Origin: Myroides sp. 1354
GTDB taxonomy: Bacteria; Bacteroidota; Bacteroidia; Flavobacteriales; Flavobacteriaceae
Reading direction: 5' to 3'
Assembly: GCF_030324495.1 (NCBI RefSeq)
Contig: NZ_JACAGN010000001.1
Span: forward strand, 443,838-507,837
DNA: 64,000 nt
The translations under genes were made by a program, and so were the position numbers. Below the pieces are notes generated by a model. It did not search any database, was not told the origin of the DNA, and worked only from the letters and a program-made list of their open reading frames with translations. Below are positions 59,864-64,000 of the stretch, in pieces. Numbering within the stretch: the first letter of the stretch is position 1; each line of letters starts with the position of its first letter.

Positions 59864-60394
59864 TTAATTGTCTAAATATAAATCTACTAAGCCAGCAGGT
59901 ACATTTAAAATTAATTTTTTGTTTTCGCGATCCACTTGTTCGATGAATTGGTCAATCATAGGTACTAAAATTTCAGTTCCGTTGTGATCAATTTCGAATA
60001 GGACTTGGTAGTTACTATCATTGATTCTTACTAAAGTTCCGATAGAACCTAGTGTTGTGTCAATGACTTCAAAACCTTCCACTTCGTGATAGTAGAACTT
60101 ATTCCCTTCTAATTTAGGTAATAAATTCAAAGGCAAATACAATTCAGAGCCAATTAGACGATCAGCTTCCTCTTCGGAATTGCAATCTTCAAATTTTACT
60201 CGTAAGAAATCATTTTTGTGCAAAAAAGCGTCTTCAATAAAAAAAGGAACCAGTTGTCCGTTAAAGTCAACGAACACTGATTCCAAATTTTCGTATAACT
60301 CAGGTTCATCCGTGTCTAAATAGACTAAAAGTTCCCCCTTGAAGCTAAATTTTTTTGCGACTTTGCCTAAATAGAAACAATCTTTTTTACGCAT
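59864..60394 (-). CDS. rimM: 16S rRNA processing/ribosome maturation factor RimM
   Basis: 176 residues, usual length. N-terminal beta-barrel (CFYLGKVAKKFSFKGELLVYLDTDEPELYENLESVFVDFNGQLVPFFIE) and C-terminal PRC-barrel (YYHEVEGFEVIDTTLGSIGTLVRINDSNYQVLFEI, EILVPMIDQFIEQVDRENKKLILNVPAGLVDLY). Assists 30S head assembly by binding S19. It follows rpsP by 12 bp on the same transcript, the standard pair; trmD and rplS are not downstream here. Confidence 0.97.
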   Translation of the reverse strand: MRKKDCFYLGKVAKKFSFKGELLVYLDTDEPELYENLESVFVDFNGQLVPFFIEDAFLHKNDFLRVKFEDCNSEEEADRLIGSELYLPLNLLPKLEGNKFYYHEVEGFEVIDTTLGSIGTLVRINDSNYQVLFEIDHNGTEILVPMIDQFIEQVDRENKKLILNVPAGLVDLYLDN

Positions 60395-60406
60395 ATCGCT
60401 TAGAAA

Positions 60407-60928
60407 TTACGCTTGAGTTTCTTCGTTGTTTTCTTCTGTCGCTTCTTCTGTTTCTACAGGTGCAGATTCAGCAGCAACTTTAGCTACTTGAGCAGCAGCG
60501 CGTTTAGCGTTTGCTTCTTTTTCAGCAGCGATTTTTTGAGCTTTATCAGCCGCTTTAGAAGAGGTTAAACCATCTTTCTTAGCGTTGATTTTGTTTGCTT
60601 TCTCTTCTAACCAAGCAGCGAATTTAGCATCAGCTTGCTCTTGAGTTAAAGCTCCTTTGTTTACCCCACCTTGTAAGTGGTGTTTCAATAAAGCTCCTTT
60701 GTAAGAAAGTAATGTTCTAGCAGTATCCGTTGGTTGTGCACCGTTGAATAACCATTTAACAGCTGAATCTACATTTAATTCAACAGTTGCAGGGTTAGTG
60801 TTTGGATTGTAAGTACCGATTTTCTCTAAGTATTTACCATCTCTTTTAGCGCGTGAATCAGCAGCTACTACCCAGTAAAAAGGTTTTCCTTTTTTACCGT
60901 GTCTTTGTAATCTAATTTTTACAGACAT
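60407..60928 (-). CDS. rpsP: 30S ribosomal protein S16 with long C-terminal tail
   Basis: 173 residues from the ATG at 60928 (MSVKIRLQRHGKKGKPFYWVVAADS); a longer in-frame start at 61033 runs through the promoter and is rejected. S16 core (to about 80) RDGKYLEKIGTYNPNTNPATVELNVDSAVKWLFNGAQPTDTARTLL is followed by an Ala/Lys/Glu-rich extension of about 90 residues. The core is about 80 residues in E. coli. Such tails occur in Flavobacteriia. Confidence 0.97.
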   Translation of the reverse strand: MSVKIRLQRHGKKGKPFYWVVAADSRAKRDGKYLEKIGTYNPNTNPATVELNVDSAVKWLFNGAQPTDTARTLLSYKGALLKHHLQGGVNKGALTQEQADAKFAAWLEEKANKINAKKDGLTSSKAADKAQKIAAEKEANAKRAAAQVAKVAAESAPVETEEATEENNEETQA

Positions 60929-60975
60929 AATAATTTGTTTTGTTTGAGGTACCCGACCTCGGTTAAAAATTTGCG

Positions 60976-60983
60976 CAAAGATA
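60976..60983 (-). promoter_or_regulatory. -7 box of the rpsP-rimM operon
   Basis: The minus strand reads TATCTTTG, a perfect TAnnTTTG, 48 bp upstream of the rpsP ATG. Confidence 0.65.
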
Positions 60984-61021
60984 CTAACTTTTTTAATTTG
61001 TTCGAGGAATAAAATAGAAAA

Positions 61022-61051
61022 ATTTGAAATCAAATCAGCCTGATTTCAAAT
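61022..61051. promoter_or_regulatory. 11-bp inverted repeat upstream of the rpsP promoter
   Basis: ATTTGAAATCA (61022-61032) and TGATTTCAAAT (61041-61051), separated by 8 bases, about 40 bp upstream of the rpsP -7 box. It could be an operator. The rest of the 61052-61363 gap is AT-rich; a GAAAAAGAACTTCTTTTTC palindrome lies at 61297-61315. Confidence 0.45.
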
Positions 61052-61363
61052 GAGTTATAACTGCTCCATAAAAAAAGATCGAGTCGCGAATCTAGTTGGT
61101 TAGAGACGTATGAAAGGTTTCCTCCAAAGAGAATGCAATACTCCCTTGATTTGAGGCAAAGGACTTTTTTTGTAAAAAAAACAAAAATAATTATCCAGTT
61201 TTTTTCGATTGAATGCATTTAAATTGTATTTTTCTCAATAGAAATTAATTCTCAATAGCACATCAAGGAGCAATGTTTTTTAATTTTGAATAAACAGAAA
61301 AAGAACTTCTTTTTCAAAGTTAAAGTTTTATTAAAAAAATTTTTTTTTGAACAATAAAAAATA

Positions 61364-61371
61364 TATTTTTG
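61364..61371 (+). promoter_or_regulatory. -7 box of the DUF6252-like lipoprotein
   Basis: TATTTTTG, a perfect TAnnTTTG, 34 bp before the ATG. Confidence 0.6.
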
Positions 61372-61405
61372 CGATGTATATATATCACTAATAGATTAGT
61401 ATAAT

Positions 61406-62002
61406 ATGAGAAAGATAATAGGAATGTTCGCTTTAGTTTTGGGCTTCATGGCATGTGAAAGTGATGTTAAATTTTCAGATCCAGGAATGTATGCATCCAT
61501 GACTGCTGATGCAATTACTGATTCAACGAAAATAAATGGTAATCCCTATAGTCATTATATGGAATACAAGCCACAAACGTTTAAAGCATTCGTGGTAAAT
61601 GAAAAAACGTTAAACATCGAAGCTAAAACAGATTCTACTACATTGAGAATATATTTGCCAGATTATGAATTTGGTGCAAAATATGAGTTTAATGCAACAG
61701 ATAATATCAAGGCGGATTATATTGTATATGACGATTATAAGAATACATCATCCATGTATGCAACAGATGCTTTGAGTATGACTACAGGTCAACCGGTTAG
61801 CCGTCCAGGGTATATCATTTTAGATCCAGCGGATAAACAAGTGCCAGGAACAATCTCAGGAACATTTGTAATCAATATGAATGCTAGTATTTTACCTGAT
61901 GACGAAATGGATGACAACAACAAACGCATCAAGCGCTATGTAGACCGTAAAACATTTGATGGTGGGGTGTTCTTTAGAATTCCACTAGGAAAAGGAGAAT
62001 AG
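61406..62002 (+). CDS. Flavobacterial lipoprotein (DUF6252-like)
   Basis: 198 residues with a lipobox (MAC) at about residue 17. Beta-rich body: MTADAITDSTKINGNPYSHYMEYKPQTFKAFVVNEKTLNIEAKTDSTTLRIYLPDYEFGAKY, ending in GTFVINMNASILPDDEMDDNNKRIKRYVDRKTFDGGVFFRIPLGKGE. The pattern of a paired immunoglobulin-like sandwich is that of DUF6252, small lipoproteins of Flavobacteriia, as I recall it. Terminator at 62032-62060. Confidence 0.7.
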   Translation: MRKIIGMFALVLGFMACESDVKFSDPGMYASMTADAITDSTKINGNPYSHYMEYKPQTFKAFVVNEKTLNIEAKTDSTTLRIYLPDYEFGAKYEFNATDNIKADYIVYDDYKNTSSMYATDALSMTTGQPVSRPGYIILDPADKQVPGTISGTFVINMNASILPDDEMDDNNKRIKRYVDRKTFDGGVFFRIPLGKGE

Positions 62003-62031
62003 AGATTTGTAAAATTATTTATATTGGAAGA

Positions 62032-62060
62032 AGCTGCTTAGTAACTAAGCAGCTTTTTTT
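62032..62060 (+). terminator. Terminator after the lipoprotein gene
   Basis: AGCTGCTTAGT-A-ACTAAGCAGCT (62032-62054) followed by six or more T. Confidence 0.85.
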
Positions 62061-62061
62061 G

Positions 62062-62069
62062 TACCTTTG
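62062..62069 (+). promoter_or_regulatory. -7 box of dnaE
   Basis: TACCTTTG, a perfect TAnnTTTG, right after the terminator and 51 bp before the ATG. Confidence 0.55.
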
Positions 62070-62119
62070 AAATTGTTACAAATCTCCCTGTTTTTGGGTT
62101 AATATTCTATAAATCAAGT

Positions 62120-64000
62120 ATGTATTTAATTTTTGATACGGAAACCACTGGGCTTCCGAAGAGTTGGTCGGCTCCCTTAACGGATACGGATAATTGGCCG
62201 CGATGTATACAAATCGCTTGGCAGTTACACGACGATATGGGGCGACTTGTGGAACATCAAGATTACCTAATCAAACCCAAAGGGTTTAATATTCCTTATG
62301 ACGCAGAACGCATTCACGGAATTTCAACTGAATTGGCAGAAGAGCAAGGGATTGACTTAGAAGAAGCATTAGCCAAATTCAATATTGCACTCTCCAAAGC
62401 TCGTTTTATTGTCGGTCAAAACATTGGATTTGACGTCAATATTATGGGATGTGAATTCTATCGTATGGGGGTGGATAGTCAATTGACTTCTATGGCTGTA
62501 TTGGATACTTGTACGGAGGTAACAGCAGAAATGCTAAAATTACCGGGTGGACGTGGTGGACGATATAAATTACCTACTTTAACTGAACTACATACCTATT
62601 TATTTGGTGAGGCATTCGCAGAAGCACATAACGCTACGGCAGACGTGGAGGCAACTACGCGTTGTTTCCTCGAATTAGTTAAACGCGGAACGTTTTCAAA
62701 GGAAGAATTACACTGTGATGATAGCTATATTCAGCGTTATAACGATTTTAATCCACAGCCTTTTCAACCGGTTGGATTAAAACACATCAACCTTAAAAAA
62801 GCATCGGATGAGATCAGAGCTCGTCTAGCAAAATTACAAGGCAGTGCAACAGAAGCAATTTCTACAGAGGAACGTCAACAGTTTCAAAATGCGCGATTCG
62901 CGCATTTACACGTACATACGCAATTTTCTGTTTTACAGTCAACAATTGGTATTCCCAATCTAGTTAAAAAAGCAGGAGAAATGAATTTGTCAGCGATTGC
63001 GATGACGGATCACGGGAATATGATGGGAGCCTTTCACTTTGTGATGGCAGTGAATAATCACAACAAAGGGGTTGAAGCTCAAAATAAAACGCGTTTAGAA
63101 AACGGAGAAGCAGCCTTACCTTTATTGACTCCTATTGTAGGATGTGAGTTTTTTATCAATGAGAATCACCTGGATCGAACCAAAAAAGACAATGGGTATC
63201 AGGTCGTCTTATTGGCTAAAAATAAAAAGGGATACCATAATTTGGCTAAAATGGCTTCTATTGCCTATACGGATGGTTTCTATTATGTGCCCCGTATTGA
63301 TAAAAGCGTGGTAGAGCAATACAAAGAGGATGTTATCGTACTCACGGGTAACTTATTTGGAGAGATACCAGGTAAGATTTTAAACGTTGGAGAACGTCAA
63401 GCAGAAGAAGCTTTAGTTTGGTGGAAGGAGCAATTTGGCGATGATTTGTATGTGGAACTCATGCGCCATGGTCAGGAAGATGAAAATCGCGTGAATCAGG
63501 TGTTAATTGAATTCGCGCGCAAACACAACATCAAAATGGTAGCGACGAATAACGCTTACTATTTAGATAAAAAAGATGCCAATGCACACGATATTTTATT
63601 ATGTGTGAAAGATGGAGAAAAACAAAGTACTCCTATTGGTAGAGGTAGGGGGTATCGCTATGGATTACCCAACCAAGAATACTACTTCAAGTCAGAAGAA
63701 GAAATGAAAAAATTGTTCGAGGATATTCCTGAAGCAATTTACAACATACAAGAAATTGTCGATAAAGTTGAGCCTTTTGTTTTACACCGTGATGTGTTAC
63801 TTCCTAAATTCGATATTCCTGAAGAATTTCAAGATGCTCGTGATTTAGAAGGGGATGGATCGGGAAAAAGAGGAGAGAACAACTATTTAAAATACTTAAC
63901 CTATGAAGGAGCAAAACGCCGTTATCCTGAAGTAACAGAGGATATTCGCGAGCGTTTGGACTTTGAGTTAGCAACCATTGAACGTACGGGGTACCCTGGA
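62120..64000 (+). CDS. dnaE: DNA polymerase III alpha subunit with N-terminal exonuclease (5' part only)
   Basis: Starts at the ATG at 62120 and runs off the window (627 codons, no stop). Residues 1-195 form a DnaQ-type 3'-5' exonuclease: Exo I YLIFDTETTGLPK, Exo II GQNIGFDVNIMG, Exo III HNATADVEATTR. A PHP domain begins near residue 262 (HLHVHTQFSVLQSTIG, AIAMTDHGNMMGAFHF), and the polymerase body follows (VATNNAYYLDKKDANAHDILLCVKDGEK). The main replicative polymerase, with proofreading in the same chain. Confidence 0.95.
   Translation, partial: MYLIFDTETTGLPKSWSAPLTDTDNWPRCIQIAWQLHDDMGRLVEHQDYLIKPKGFNIPYDAERIHGISTELAEEQGIDLEEALAKFNIALSKARFIVGQNIGFDVNIMGCEFYRMGVDSQLTSMAVLDTCTEVTAEMLKLPGGRGGRYKLPTLTELHTYLFGEAFAEAHNATADVEATTRCFLELVKRGTFSKEELHCDDSYIQRYNDFNPQPFQPVGLKHINLKKASDEIRARLAKLQGSATEAISTEERQQFQNARFAHLHVHTQFSVLQSTIGIPNLVKKAGEMNLSAIAMTDHGNMMGAFHFVMAVNNHNKGVEAQNKTRLENGEAALPLLTPIVGCEFFINENHLDRTKKDNGYQVVLLAKNKKGYHNLAKMASIAYTDGFYYVPRIDKSVVEQYKEDVIVLTGNLFGEIPGKILNVGERQAEEALVWWKEQFGDDLYVELMRHGQEDENRVNQVLIEFARKHNIKMVATNNAYYLDKKDANAHDILLCVKDGEKQSTPIGRGRGYRYGLPNQEYYFKSEEEMKKLFEDIPEAIYNIQEIVDKVEPFVLHRDVLLPKFDIPEEFQDARDLEGDGSGKRGENNYLKYLTYEGAKRRYPEVTEDIRERLDFELATIERTGYPG

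Noticed and set aside
1..64000. Prophage, complete transposon or secretion system
   Set aside because: No capsid, portal, terminase, transposase or secretion gene is visible; only remnants of an integrase and MITE-like ends.

Overview
The window is chromosomal DNA of a Bacteroidota bacterium, most likely a Flavobacteriaceae member; Myroides or a close relative is my guess. The signs are AT-rich DNA, many promoters of the TAnnTTTG (-7) type, SusC/TonB-dependent receptors, PCMD, DUF4625, DUF4919 and DUF3109 proteins, a DnaE polymerase with a fused N-terminal exonuclease, and a ribosomal protein S16 with a long C-terminal tail. No complete mobile element, prophage, CRISPR array or rRNA operon was seen.

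Layout. 1-2.5 kb: a cut-off TonB-type outer-membrane receptor gene and a divergent LytS/LytTR two-component pair, separated by a symmetric set of four GTTGGTC sites. 2.5-13.4 kb: mostly housekeeping and regulators (radA, a DUF4139 protein, a flippase, Lrp, Crp/Fnr, a PRISE-type reductase, GNAT, AraC, deoxyinosine glycosylase). 13.4-22.3 kb: an accessory stretch of small lipoproteins and unknown secreted proteins with a 161-bp inverted-repeat element and a Sel1-repeat gene broken by one stop codon. 22.4-24.3 kb: the scar of an integrative element beside tRNA-Ser(GGA): an integrase fragment, a lone P-loop ATPase and three TGCAACCT repeats. 24.3-29.7 kb: ansA, an acyltransferase, tatD, an aspartyl protease, a DUF3109 protein and an OmpA lipoprotein. 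29.9-31.1 kb: a degraded region with an oxidoreductase scar and a nested heptamer repeat array. 31.1-36.9 kb: a DUF805 protein, an envelope operon (BamA-like barrel, phosphoethanolamine transferase, PCMD protein) and an aromatic amino acid permease. 37.4-41.1 kb: a probable metal (zinc-like) uptake operon made of a TonB receptor flanked by two small proteins ending in R-[AG]-P-P and a His-rich DUF4625 lipoprotein. 41.2-52.3 kb: a prolyl oligopeptidase, SDRs, dps, mtgA, an acyl-CoA dehydrogenase and a thiol-disulfide protein. 52.5-57.4 kb: a methionine operon metY-metX-thrA preceded by a Met-rich leader peptide and a terminator. 57.5-61 kb: a tRNA methyltransferase, a P-loop kinase, a DUF1003 protein and rimM/rpsP, with heptamer repeats between genes. 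61.4-64 kb: a lipoprotein and the 5' part of dnaE.

The most interesting points are regulatory: (i) the divergent LytTR-like operator at 587-645; (ii) the Met-rich leader plus terminator in front of metY, which fits classical translation-coupled attenuation of methionine synthesis; (iii) an exact FNR-type palindrome just downstream of a Crp/Fnr gene whose recognition helix reads ETFSR; (iv) the two metal-operon proteins with a shared C-terminal motif. Family assignments rest on motif recognition by eye; no database search was possible.
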